Shown here in pieces: positions 1 to 6,733 of a DNA stretch of 15,513 nucleotides. This DNA is from Bacteroidales bacterium (GTDB taxonomy: Bacteria; Bacteroidota; Bacteroidia; Bacteroidales; UBA932), in the NCBI GenBank assembly GCA_017429885.1, contig JAFROA010000093.1, positions 1 through 15,513 on the forward strand. Reading direction: 5' to 3'. The notes under the pieces were generated by a model that saw only the letters and a list, made by a program, of their open reading frames with translations, did not search any database and was not told where the DNA came from. The position numbers and the translations under genes are program-made. The first letter of the stretch is position 1. The number at the start of each line of letters is the position of its first letter.

Positions 1-796
1 CAGCCGAAATCGCTACTTTGACCATCACCTGGTCGCCGGCGGCAGTCTTGAAACATGCCCTGCCGAATTTGACGGAACCGAATTCATCTTCTTTTACCGG
101 GATGATCTCGAGCGACTCGAAAGGCTTGTCGAAGACGGCATAGAAGAATAGCTTCTGGTTCTTCGCCCAGCCATGGGAGAAACGATAGCCCGAGACAGTG
201 TTGTTGTCAATAATCTCAATCCCGGTGTCGTATGCCGAGTCCCAGCAGCCCCCATTCTGGAGGTCAATAACGACAGCCGCCTCGTCAGAAGCAGGGAAAG
301 TGTAACGACTCAACCCGACCCTGCATGTTGATGTCATCTCCGCAGTGATCCCGTAACGGGTCAGGGGAACACTGTAATATCCAGGCCGGGCTATCTCCTT
401 TGACCTGTCGGCATATGACCAAAGACCGGAAGTCTGGTCATCTTCAACGCCTCTGGAATACTTGACATCACCTATTACCGGCATCAAGGTCACGTCGAAC
501 AGGTCACCTATTCCTGTCCCGCTCAAATGCGTGTGGGAAAATCCTATTACTGTCTGGTCGCTGTCGTGGTAGCCTGAGCACCAATCCCAGCTCTGGGGAA
601 TGCTGGTGGGACCAAGTTGGACCGCCCCGAAGGGGACGCTCGCCCCAACAAACACATGTCCGTGTCCTCCAGAACCGATCTTGACATTGACATATTGTGT
701 CAGATCTTCCTCCGAGGCGGAAGAGACGGTGCAAGCGCAGGCAAATAACATGATAGAAACAATTGCCGCGGCGACTGGGACTGCTTTGAGTTTCAT
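1..796 (-). CDS. GH92 family exo-alpha-mannosidase, N-terminal part (runs off left edge)
   Basis: Only the first 265 codons are in the window; the gene continues leftward. GH92 enzymes are calcium-dependent exo-alpha-mannosidases that trim host or fungal mannose glycans in the periplasm or at the cell surface. The N-terminal beta-sandwich signature is clear: GSGGHGHVFVGASVPFG (residues 41-57), SWDWCSGYHDSD (69-80) and IGFSHTHLSGTG (84-95). The catalytic (alpha/alpha)6 domain with the acid/base residues lies outside the window. Residues 1-22 form a signal peptide with a probable lipobox, LFAC (Cys20); a second Cys at 22 makes the exact lipidation site slightly uncertain. The ATG at 796 was chosen because it gives a complete signal peptide. 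The gene is divergent from the mutL run. The family call is firm, but mannosidic linkage specificity cannot be read from this fragment. Confidence 0.93.
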   Translation of the reverse strand, partial: MKLKAVPVAAAIVSIMLFACACTVSSASEEDLTQYVNVKIGSGGHGHVFVGASVPFGAVQLGPTSIPQSWDWCSGYHDSDQTVIGFSHTHLSGTGIGDLFDVTLMPVIGDVKYSRGVEDDQTSGLWSYADRSKEIARPGYYSVPLTRYGITAEMTSTCRVGLSRYTFPASDEAAVVIDLQNGGCWDSAYDTGIEIIDNNTVSGYRFSHGWAKNQKLFFYAVFDKPFESLEIIPVKEDEFGSVKFGRACFKTAAGDQVMVKVAISA

Positions 797-839
797 ATAA
801 GTCAGTATTATTGTGAATCGCTAATTTAAGAAAAATAAT

Positions 840-847
840 TATATTTG
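840..847 (+). promoter_or_regulatory. Bacteroidetes -7 promoter box upstream of the mutL run
   Basis: TATATTTG is an exact match to the Bacteroidetes -7 consensus TAnnTTTG. It ends 24 bases before the ATG at 872, giving a short predicted leader. No convincing TTTG lies at the expected spacing (about 19-21 bases) upstream, so the -33 element is weak or absent. On the other strand, TATTTTTC (830-837) is a 7-of-8 match that could serve the divergent GH92 gene, but its support is poor. The call rests on motif and position only. Confidence 0.5.
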
Positions 848-871
848 TTTTTCACGAAACAATCATTCGCC

Positions 872-1186
872 ATGAGTTTTTTCACATTCCCCGGCCAGCA
901 AGAGCATAGGAAGTTCAACTACAGGCCGATATACTACGACAAGGACGAAGAGGAGCGCCGCCAGGTGTTCGGCAAGGTCGACGGCAGGCTTGACGCCGAG
1001 AAAGCCAAGGAGAAGGAGAACGGCGAATATAAGGCCGGATCCTACATCCGCGGGGCCTTCAGGGATGGCAATTACGCAAAGAGGGATGACACCGCCACAG
1101 CTGCCCAGAAGATCATTGGCATTGTGGGGTTGATCCTTCTCGCCGTCGTCTTGATTTATCTTTGCAAATTCTATCTCCTGCTGTAG
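872..1186 (+). CDS. Small tail-anchored membrane protein, unknown function
   Basis: Protein of 104 residues that I do not recognise as a named family. It has a highly charged soluble part (about residues 1-75), rich in Lys, Glu, Asp and Arg with a KAKEKENGEYKAG stretch, followed by one hydrophobic helix near the C-terminus (about 81-102, IIGIVGLILLAVVLIYLCKFY) and almost nothing after it. With no signal peptide, this predicts a tail-anchored inner-membrane protein with its charged domain in the cytoplasm. The ATG at 872 is preferred over an in-frame TTG at 845, because the TTG overlaps the predicted promoter box. The stop is one base before the mutL start, so the two genes are almost certainly co-transcribed and probably translationally coupled. 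Any link to mismatch repair is inferred from position only. Confidence 0.75.
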   Translation: MSFFTFPGQQEHRKFNYRPIYYDKDEEERRQVFGKVDGRLDAEKAKEKENGEYKAGSYIRGAFRDGNYAKRDDTATAAQKIIGIVGLILLAVVLIYLCKFYLLL

Positions 1187-1187
1187 G

Positions 1188-2987
1188 ATGGAACTGAGGA
1201 TTCTTCCTGGGAATATAGCTAATATGATCGCCGCGGGGGAGGTTGTCCAGAGACCGGCCTCCGTGGTCAAGGAACTGATGGAGAATTCCATCGATGCGGG
1301 TGCGAAACAGGTCAACGTTGTGATTGGAGACTCTGGTCGTACCCTGATCCAAGTGATAGATGATGGCTCCGGCATGACTCCGGACGATGCTGTCCTGTGT
1401 TTTGAGCGTCACGCCACCTCTAAGATAGCCACAGCTGAGGATCTTCAGGAAATCATGACTTACGGTTTCCGAGGGGAGGCTCTGGCCTCAATAGCGGCGG
1501 TGGCTGAAGTCACCTTGAAGACCAGGACTGCCGAAAACGAGACGGGCTGCCAAGTCGAGATGGCAGGATCGAAGCATGTCTCCACTTCTGAGGTATCCAC
1601 ACCAGTGGGAACAAACATCTCAGTCAGGAATCTATTCTACAATATTCCCGCGCGAAGGAAATTCCTCAAGTCGGACAATGTGGAGCTCAAGCATATCACT
1701 GAGGAGTTCACTAAAGTCGCCCTGACCCGTCCTGACACGGGATTCTCACTGTCACACAACGGAAGGGACATCTTCGTCCTCAGACCGGCCAAATCCTTGA
1801 AATACAGGATTATGGACTTGCTCGGCACCTCTGTCGCCGGCGATTTGGTGGATCTTGCCGCTGACACTTCCATGGTGAGCCTTCGAGGTTTTGCCGGCAG
1901 GCCGGACACGGCCCGGAAGACTCTCGGCAACCAGTTCTTCTTTGTCAACGGGCGTTATTTCCGCAGCCCTTATCTCCATAAGGCAGTGATGAGGGCTTAT
2001 GAGGGACTTATCCCGGAGGGAGTCACCCCCTCATATTTCATTTATCTGGAGACGAATCCGAGCTCGGTCGATGTGAATATAAGCCCTACTAAGTCAGAAG
2101 TCAAATTCGAGGATGATTCTCTGGTATTCCAGGTGGTCTATGCGGCTGTGAAAGAGACTCTAGGCAAGAATTCTTTCGCTGGAGATATAGACTTCTCTAA
2201 CCCTGAGGCCAATGATATGCCTGTCCTTGGAAAGCATTTCTCGGATTATAAACCGGATGTCGCGCCAAGGGTCCAGTTGGATCCGGGCTACGATCCTTTC
2301 GAGCCGATGTTTCGCGACCATGAATTCCAGCCGTCTTCCGCCAAGAATTCCGGCTACCAGCCAGGAGGGTTGGTCGACAGGAGGGAGGATTATGGGAAGT
2401 TATTCGAGGATAAGTCATTACCAATCACTCAGACCATGATCTTGGGAGGACGGTATATCGTCGCCCCGGCAAAGGACGGAATGATAGTGGTGAACATCCG
2501 CAGGGCTTGGGAAAGAGTCCTTTACGACAGGGCGATAGCGGCTCTGACAAAGCAAGGTCATGTCACCCAGACCAACATGTTCCCCGTGAAAGTGGAGGTA
2601 GGAGCGCCGGGCAGGCTCCTTCTTGATTCTAAGGCATCCTTGCTCACATCGCTTGGTTTTGACATCTCTCCTTTTGGTACGGACACAATCGTGGTGAACG
2701 GCGTGCCGGAAGGGTTCTCGGGTGAGCCTGGCAAAGTCGAGACAATGATTCAGGACCTGCTTCTGATACTCTCTGACGACAGTGTTTCCCTACCGGGTGT
2801 CATGGAGTCATCAATGGCGGAGAAAATAGCCCTTCTCGGCGCCTCGACTCGGGACCAACTCTCTTCTCCAATGGAGGCGAGGGCTTTGCTGGACGCCCTT
2901 TTGTCAAGTGCGAACCCTGAACTGACTATCTCAGGGAAAAAGACGATGGCGGTGATGACGGCTGCCCAGATAGACAAACTTTTCTGA
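1188..2987 (+). CDS. mutL: DNA mismatch repair protein MutL
   Basis: MutL links MutS mismatch recognition to strand incision and excision. The 599 residues fit the family's usual length. The N-terminal GHKL ATPase is intact: IAAGEVV (about 15-21), ELMENSIDAGA (motif I), DDGSGM (motif II), ATSKI, YGFRGEAL (motif III), and the lysine of PTKSEVKF. The C-terminal dimerisation domain is recognisable around GGRYIVAP, but its endonuclease motifs are degraded. DQHAxxExxxxE reads NIRRAWERVLYD (436-447), so Asp, His and the last Glu are changed. The Cys/His positions of the last two conserved motifs read ALLGAST (548-554) and TISGKK (580-585). A clamp-binding-like QTNMFP (461-466) remains. ATPase and scaffold function are likely; nicking activity is doubtful. 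The start ATG follows the upstream stop by one base. Confidence 0.96.
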   Translation: MELRILPGNIANMIAAGEVVQRPASVVKELMENSIDAGAKQVNVVIGDSGRTLIQVIDDGSGMTPDDAVLCFERHATSKIATAEDLQEIMTYGFRGEALASIAAVAEVTLKTRTAENETGCQVEMAGSKHVSTSEVSTPVGTNISVRNLFYNIPARRKFLKSDNVELKHITEEFTKVALTRPDTGFSLSHNGRDIFVLRPAKSLKYRIMDLLGTSVAGDLVDLAADTSMVSLRGFAGRPDTARKTLGNQFFFVNGRYFRSPYLHKAVMRAYEGLIPEGVTPSYFIYLETNPSSVDVNISPTKSEVKFEDDSLVFQVVYAAVKETLGKNSFAGDIDFSNPEANDMPVLGKHFSDYKPDVAPRVQLDPGYDPFEPMFRDHEFQPSSAKNSGYQPGGLVDRREDYGKLFEDKSLPITQTMILGGRYIVAPAKDGMIVVNIRRAWERVLYDRAIAALTKQGHVTQTNMFPVKVEVGAPGRLLLDSKASLLTSLGFDISPFGTDTIVVNGVPEGFSGEPGKVETMIQDLLLILSDDSVSLPGVMESSMAEKIALLGASTRDQLSSPMEARALLDALLSSANPELTISGKKTMAVMTAAQIDKLF

Positions 2988-2996
2988 TTATATAAT

Positions 2997-3695
2997 ATGG
3001 CACAATACTACGGATACGACAACAACCAAGAAGGCGGCTTCCTGTCAAGGATCATGGGCAATATTCCTGTCGTGACAAGGAATATCTTCATGATCAACGT
3101 GTTGATGTTCATAGCGACTCTCATCAACCAAAATTTCATGTTAGAGACCTTCTCGGTTTTCTATCCCAAGTCGCCATTTTTCCGCCTCTGGCAGCCTGTG
3201 ACATATCTTTTCATGCACGGCAATTTCTGGCACATTTTCGTGAATATGTGGTGCCTCCTCATGTTCGGATCTGTTCTTGAGAGAGCTATCGGATCGAGAA
3301 AATATCTGATATTCTATTTTGTGACAGGCCTCGGAGCATTGCTCATACACTTCCTGGTCCAGGATATCCAGGCTCATGTTTGGCTTGCCGACAGTTCCAA
3401 TATGCAAAAGTACTACACGCTTCTTGGAACCCCGACACTGGGAGCCTCGGGAGCCATATTCGGAATCCAGATTGGCTACGCCATGCTATATCCCAATGCC
3501 CTCTGGACTCTTGTGTTCCCTCCCATAACCCTTAAGGCCAAGTGGTTCGTGCTGATTTTCATGGCGATAGAATTGTTCACCGGCATCACTGGGACTATGG
3601 ACGGAATAGCCCATTTCGCTCACCTTGGAGGCGCTTTATTTGGTTTCCTGCTTATTCTCTGGTGGAAAAAGAAAGGCACGCTTTGGCAAAGATGA
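2997..3695 (+). CDS. Rhomboid family intramembrane serine protease
   Basis: Rhomboids cleave transmembrane substrates within the lipid bilayer. The 232-residue protein has about six hydrophobic helices, the core rhomboid fold. All hallmark residues are visible: the HGNFWHIFVNMW segment with His79 and Asn83 (oxyanion hole), the nucleophile Ser151 in GASGAIFG, and the catalytic His209 in HFAHLGG. It should therefore be an active protease. The short polar N-terminus (about 20 residues) carries no recognisable extra domain. It starts nine bases after the mutL stop in an A/T-rich context without a Shine-Dalgarno sequence, and its stop overlaps the next start (ATGA). The natural substrate cannot be predicted from the sequence. 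Confidence 0.94.
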   Translation: MAQYYGYDNNQEGGFLSRIMGNIPVVTRNIFMINVLMFIATLINQNFMLETFSVFYPKSPFFRLWQPVTYLFMHGNFWHIFVNMWCLLMFGSVLERAIGSRKYLIFYFVTGLGALLIHFLVQDIQAHVWLADSSNMQKYYTLLGTPTLGASGAIFGIQIGYAMLYPNALWTLVFPPITLKAKWFVLIFMAIELFTGITGTMDGIAHFAHLGGALFGFLLILWWKKKGTLWQR

Positions 3696-4771
3696 GGAAA
3701 AAAGGTTGGGGACTCACTGGAATAGTGGCGAGGATCTTGATGCTTCTCGCCGCCGGTTTGCTGCTGATGTCCTATGCCTCCACGATCGTCAATCCTGCCA
3801 AAGCTTGGTATATGGACGTTTTAGGGCTTCTTTTCATCCCGATAGCGATTCTAAACGTTCTTTTACTGGTTTGGGCTTTAAAACGGCGTTCAGGAGCTCT
3901 CTTCATTCCTCTTTTGGCCTTGCTTCCATCTCTTATCCTAATCGGAAGATATGTCCAGTTTTCTTCTGGTGCGGATGATGGCGGCAAGCCCGTTAAGATT
4001 GTCTCTTACAATGTCGGCCGCTTTATCATGGGGAGAAAGCCTGAGTTCAAAACCGCGGGGGGTCCTGTCGCCTGCGTGGACTCTGTCGTGAGGTTCATCA
4101 AGGCCACTGACGCTGATATCATCTGCCTCCAGGAGGTCGATCTTTCCGGGGAATATGATGTCGCCGGTTTCGTCAAAGAGCATTTCCCGGATTATGAGGC
4201 GGGCTATTTCATGCATATCAACAAAGAAGGCGCCTACGGCAACGTGACATTGAGCCGCTTCCCAATTGAAGGGAAGGGCCATTTCCAGTTCGAGAAAAGC
4301 TCCAACCAAGCAATATACACTGACCTTAAGGTCACTGAAGGCTCTAAGATAAGGGTTTACAATTGCCACTTCCAGAGTTATAATATCTCGATTAAGAATC
4401 TGGTCAAATCGGGAGGGAAAGACAGCACCTTGGTCAGGAACACTGAGGAGAAGTTGAAACAATCGATAGCCAGGCGTCCCGAGCAGGTTGAGCGGGTGAT
4501 GGCTGACATCGAGGATTGCCCTTTGGAGTCTTTTGTGGTTGGGGATTTCAATGATAACCCAATGTCATACACTTACCATCGGCTGAAGAAAGGACGCAAA
4601 GACACCTTCGTAGAAGCCGGGAAAGGATTCGGAGCGACTTACTCGACGCTATGGCCTTTCATCCGCATTGATTATATCCTCTATCCCAGCCATTTCAAGG
4701 CCGTATCCAACCATATCCCCAAACTAAAGTATTCCGACCACTACCCTGTGGTGGCGGAAATACAATTATAG
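3692..4771 (+). CDS. Membrane-anchored endonuclease/exonuclease/phosphatase (EEP) domain protein
   Basis: Protein of 359 residues. Roughly residues 1-95 hold three hydrophobic segments; the EEP (DNase I-like) metal-dependent phosphoesterase domain follows. Catalytic residues are all present: Asn107 (SYNV), Glu148 (LQEVD), His226 (NCHFQS), Asp285 and Asn287 (GDFND), Asp327 (RIDYI), and Asp349-His350 (SDHYP). The fold includes nucleases, sphingomyelinases and inositol-phosphatases, so the substrate is open. With three helices after a cytoplasmic N-terminus, the domain would face the periplasm; this is an inference. The frame is open upstream to 3542, but the ATG at 3692 is preferred because it overlaps the rhomboid stop by four bases (ATGA), a typical coupled start, and begins with a sensible basic N-terminus. 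Confidence 0.9.
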   Translation: MRKKGWGLTGIVARILMLLAAGLLLMSYASTIVNPAKAWYMDVLGLLFIPIAILNVLLLVWALKRRSGALFIPLLALLPSLILIGRYVQFSSGADDGGKPVKIVSYNVGRFIMGRKPEFKTAGGPVACVDSVVRFIKATDADIICLQEVDLSGEYDVAGFVKEHFPDYEAGYFMHINKEGAYGNVTLSRFPIEGKGHFQFEKSSNQAIYTDLKVTEGSKIRVYNCHFQSYNISIKNLVKSGGKDSTLVRNTEEKLKQSIARRPEQVERVMADIEDCPLESFVVGDFNDNPMSYTYHRLKKGRKDTFVEAGKGFGATYSTLWPFIRIDYILYPSHFKAVSNHIPKLKYSDHYPVVAEIQL

Positions 4772-4790
4772 GTGGATATTGGATTAATCT

Positions 4791-5417
4791 CTATGAGCGG
4801 ATTATCTCTACCTCCCCATCAAGGCCGATCTTGATGATCTGGGAGGCCTCGCCGGTGGCGCCGGCCTCCAGTCTGGCGTCGGCGATGTAATCCACGGCGC
4901 TTGTGATCTCCTCTGGGATATCCTTGAATTTCTTGGGGGCAGGCTTGCCGGAGATGTTGGCGGAGGTTGAGACGATAGGTCTTCCGAATTTCTCCACCAG
5001 CCTCAGACAAAAGTCCATCATGGGGATGCGTATTCCCACTGTTCCGTCCGAGGCCACCACATTGCATGCGAGGTGGTATTTGTCAGCCTTAGGTGCCTCT
5101 CCCTCTTCCGGGAACGGATAGGCTATGGCGCCAGGATATATGATGGTCATAGGTTTGTCATTGACCTCAACCAAATCTATCGCCATAGGGGGGATTTTCT
5201 TCACGTATCTCGCCACCTGGTCAAGGTCGCTGGCCAGCAAAACCATGGATTTGCTGTCGCCCCTCCGTTTGATTGAATATATCCTCGCGACAGCCTCAGG
5301 GTTGGTGGAGTCGCATCCCAGGCCCCAAACCGTGTCTGTCGGGTAGAGAATCACTCCACCCTTTCTCAATGTCTCAAGGGCTTCTTCCAGAACCTTTTCA
5401 ATCTCATTCTTTCGCAT
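4791..5417 (-). CDS. tsaC: Sua5/YciO/YrdC family L-threonylcarbamoyladenylate synthase
   Basis: This family makes threonylcarbamoyl-AMP from threonine, bicarbonate and ATP, the first step of t6A37 modification in ANN-decoding tRNAs. The 208-residue protein shows PTDTVWGLG (26-34), the KRR substrate-binding loop (50-52), DGTVGIRIP (125-132) and STSANISG (150-157). It is the single-domain TsaC form; the extra C-terminal domain of long Sua5 proteins is absent. Compared with the pattern I know, about 15 extra residues (roughly 101-115, PFPEEGEAPKADKYH) are inserted before LACNVVASDG. It begins eight bases after the rsmE stop, so the two form an operon. Some paralogues (YciO) lack demonstrated synthase activity in vivo, so the family call is stronger than the symbol. 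Confidence 0.88.
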   Translation of the reverse strand: MRKNEIEKVLEEALETLRKGGVILYPTDTVWGLGCDSTNPEAVARIYSIKRRGDSKSMVLLASDLDQVARYVKKIPPMAIDLVEVNDKPMTIIYPGAIAYPFPEEGEAPKADKYHLACNVVASDGTVGIRIPMMDFCLRLVEKFGRPIVSTSANISGKPAPKKFKDIPEEITSAVDYIADARLEAGATGEASQIIKIGLDGEVEIIRS

Positions 5418-5425
5418 ATCCGTGA

Positions 5426-6148
5426 TTATTTCAAATAGTGGAGATAAACAGCTGTTGCCGCTACTACCGCGGCGGTCTCGGTACGGAGCCTGGAAGAACC
5501 CAGGTGGACGGGGATAAAACCGTTTTCCTCCGCTAGCCTGGCCTCCTCTGGAGAAAAGTCTCCCTCCGGTCCAATCATTATAGTAATATCCGCTCCCTCA
5601 GGAACTTCCTTAAGCACGTCCTCTATTGAACGCCTCTCGTTCTCACCCTCGAAGCAGTAGCATATCATCTTTAGTTCTTGCTTCCCCGAGGAGGTGATGA
5701 ATGACTTTACGGAGGTGGGCTCGTCAATCAAAGGCAGACGGGACTTAAGGCTTTGCTTCATGGCAGAGAGAGCGATTTTGCGGGACCGCTCAGCCTTGAA
5801 TACCCTTCTCTCTGACCTTTCTCCGATTATCGGGGAAATCCTGTCTACCCCCACTTCCGTGGCTTTCTCCACAAACCATTCGTACCGGTCATTGTTTTTA
5901 GTAGGGCACACCGCCATAGTCAAAGAATATGGATGGCCTCCCCAGTCCCCGGTTTTCTCGATGATTTCGGCTGAAGCCCCTTTGGGAGAGTCATCAGTCA
6001 ATCTGCACCGCATCATCATACCAAGACCGTCGACAACGGTGATCTCGTCCCCGGTCCTGTGTCTCAAGACCTTGACGCAGTGGGCGCTCTCTTCCGGGTC
6101 TAAGGATACTGTTTTCCCGTCACACTCTTTGGCGTAGAATATCTCCAT
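5426..6148 (-). CDS. rsmE: 16S rRNA (uracil(1498)-N3)-methyltransferase RsmE
   Basis: RsmE methylates N3 of U1498 in 16S rRNA in the assembled 30S subunit, using S-adenosylmethionine. The 240-residue length is typical. The N-terminal PUA-like part contains HCVKVLRHRTGDEI, matching the family's H-xxVLR pattern. The C-terminal SPOUT methyltransferase domain shows the trefoil-knot SAM-binding motifs IGPEGDFSPEEA (192-203) and LGSSRLRTETAAV (216-228). The start ATG at 6148 gives a full N-terminus. A partial promoter match (TATCTTCG on the minus strand, 6153-6160, 7 of 8 positions) lies very close to the ATG. It is divergent from the phosphodiesterase gene, separated by 46 bases. Confidence 0.96.
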   Translation of the reverse strand: MEIFYAKECDGKTVSLDPEESAHCVKVLRHRTGDEITVVDGLGMMMRCRLTDDSPKGASAEIIEKTGDWGGHPYSLTMAVCPTKNNDRYEWFVEKATEVGVDRISPIIGERSERRVFKAERSRKIALSAMKQSLKSRLPLIDEPTSVKSFITSSGKQELKMICYCFEGENERRSIEDVLKEVPEGADITIMIGPEGDFSPEEARLAEENGFIPVHLGSSRLRTETAAVVAATAVYLHYLK

Positions 6149-6180
6149 AACGCGAAGATACCAATTTGCCTCAAAAAGAC

Positions 6181-6188
6181 TATCTTTG
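6181..6188 (+). promoter_or_regulatory. Bacteroidetes -7 promoter box upstream of the phosphodiesterase-radA operon
   Basis: TATCTTTG matches TAnnTTTG exactly. Only six bases separate it from the ATG at 6195, so if transcription starts about 5-8 bases beyond the box the mRNA would have essentially no leader. A TTTG at 6165-6168 is only 12 bases upstream, too close for a normal -33 element. The call rests on motif and location. Confidence 0.5.
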
Positions 6189-6194
6189 TAAGGT

Positions 6195-6725
6195 ATGAAA
6201 ATTGGGCTTATATCAGATACTCATGGAGTTTTCGCCCCGGATGTCAAGGCTTTCCTGGAGCCTGTTGACCAGATCTGGCATGCCGGGGACTTCGGGACTC
6301 TCTCATGCTCCTCTGTCATTGAGGCTTTCAAGCCGCTCGTCGGGGTCTACGGCAATTGCGATGGCTTGGATGTGAGGCAGATATATCCCCGTTATCAGAG
6401 GTTTGAGTGCGAGGGGTTGAGTATCATTATGACCCACATAGGGCTTCGGAGGGGGAGTTACTGGGCTTATGATCCCAAACGACCGCTATACGACGAGTTC
6501 GCCAAGGAGTTGATAGACATGTTCCATCCGGATATATTCGTGTGCGGTCACACGCATATTCCCCAGGTTTTTAGAGACAGCCGGCAGGCTTTCCTGTTCA
6601 TGAATCCTGGGGCATGTGGCTATCAGGGCTCCCGGGATGTTCCCCGGATGGCCCTGCGATTCGATATCGCCGCAGGAAAAATCTCCAACCTCGAGAAATG
6701 CGAGCTTCCATGGGATAATTATTAG
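6195..6725 (+). CDS. YfcE/MJ0936-type metallophosphoesterase
   Basis: Small (176-residue) calcineurin-like phosphoesterase of the YfcE type, manganese-dependent enzymes that hydrolyse phosphodiesters; the physiological substrate is usually unknown. All metal and catalytic motifs are in order: DTH (8-10), GD (31-32), GNCD (53-56, the GNxD motif), TH (80-81) and GHTH (118-121). The length matches single-domain YfcE proteins, with no extra domains, and no signal peptide is present, so it should be cytoplasmic. It is the first gene of a run with radA, which starts eight bases after its stop. The link to RadA is positional only. Confidence 0.92.
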   Translation: MKIGLISDTHGVFAPDVKAFLEPVDQIWHAGDFGTLSCSSVIEAFKPLVGVYGNCDGLDVRQIYPRYQRFECEGLSIIMTHIGLRRGSYWAYDPKRPLYDEFAKELIDMFHPDIFVCGHTHIPQVFRDSRQAFLFMNPGACGYQGSRDVPRMALRFDIAAGKISNLEKCELPWDNY

Positions 6726-6733
6726 TTATATAT

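Noticed and set aside
845..871. In-frame TTG start for the small membrane protein
   Set aside because: It overlaps the exact -7 promoter box, so it would probably not be in the mRNA; the ATG at 872 is a normal start.
863..1375. Long open antisense frame (about 170 codons) opposite the small membrane protein and the mutL start
   Set aside because: It overlaps two convincing genes, has no recognisable domain, and its composition is what a complement of those coding sequences gives.
3542..3691. Upstream extension of the EEP gene inside the rhomboid gene
   Set aside because: It would overlap the rhomboid catalytic His region by 150 bases. The ATG at 3692 with the ATGA overlap gives the expected membrane N-terminus.
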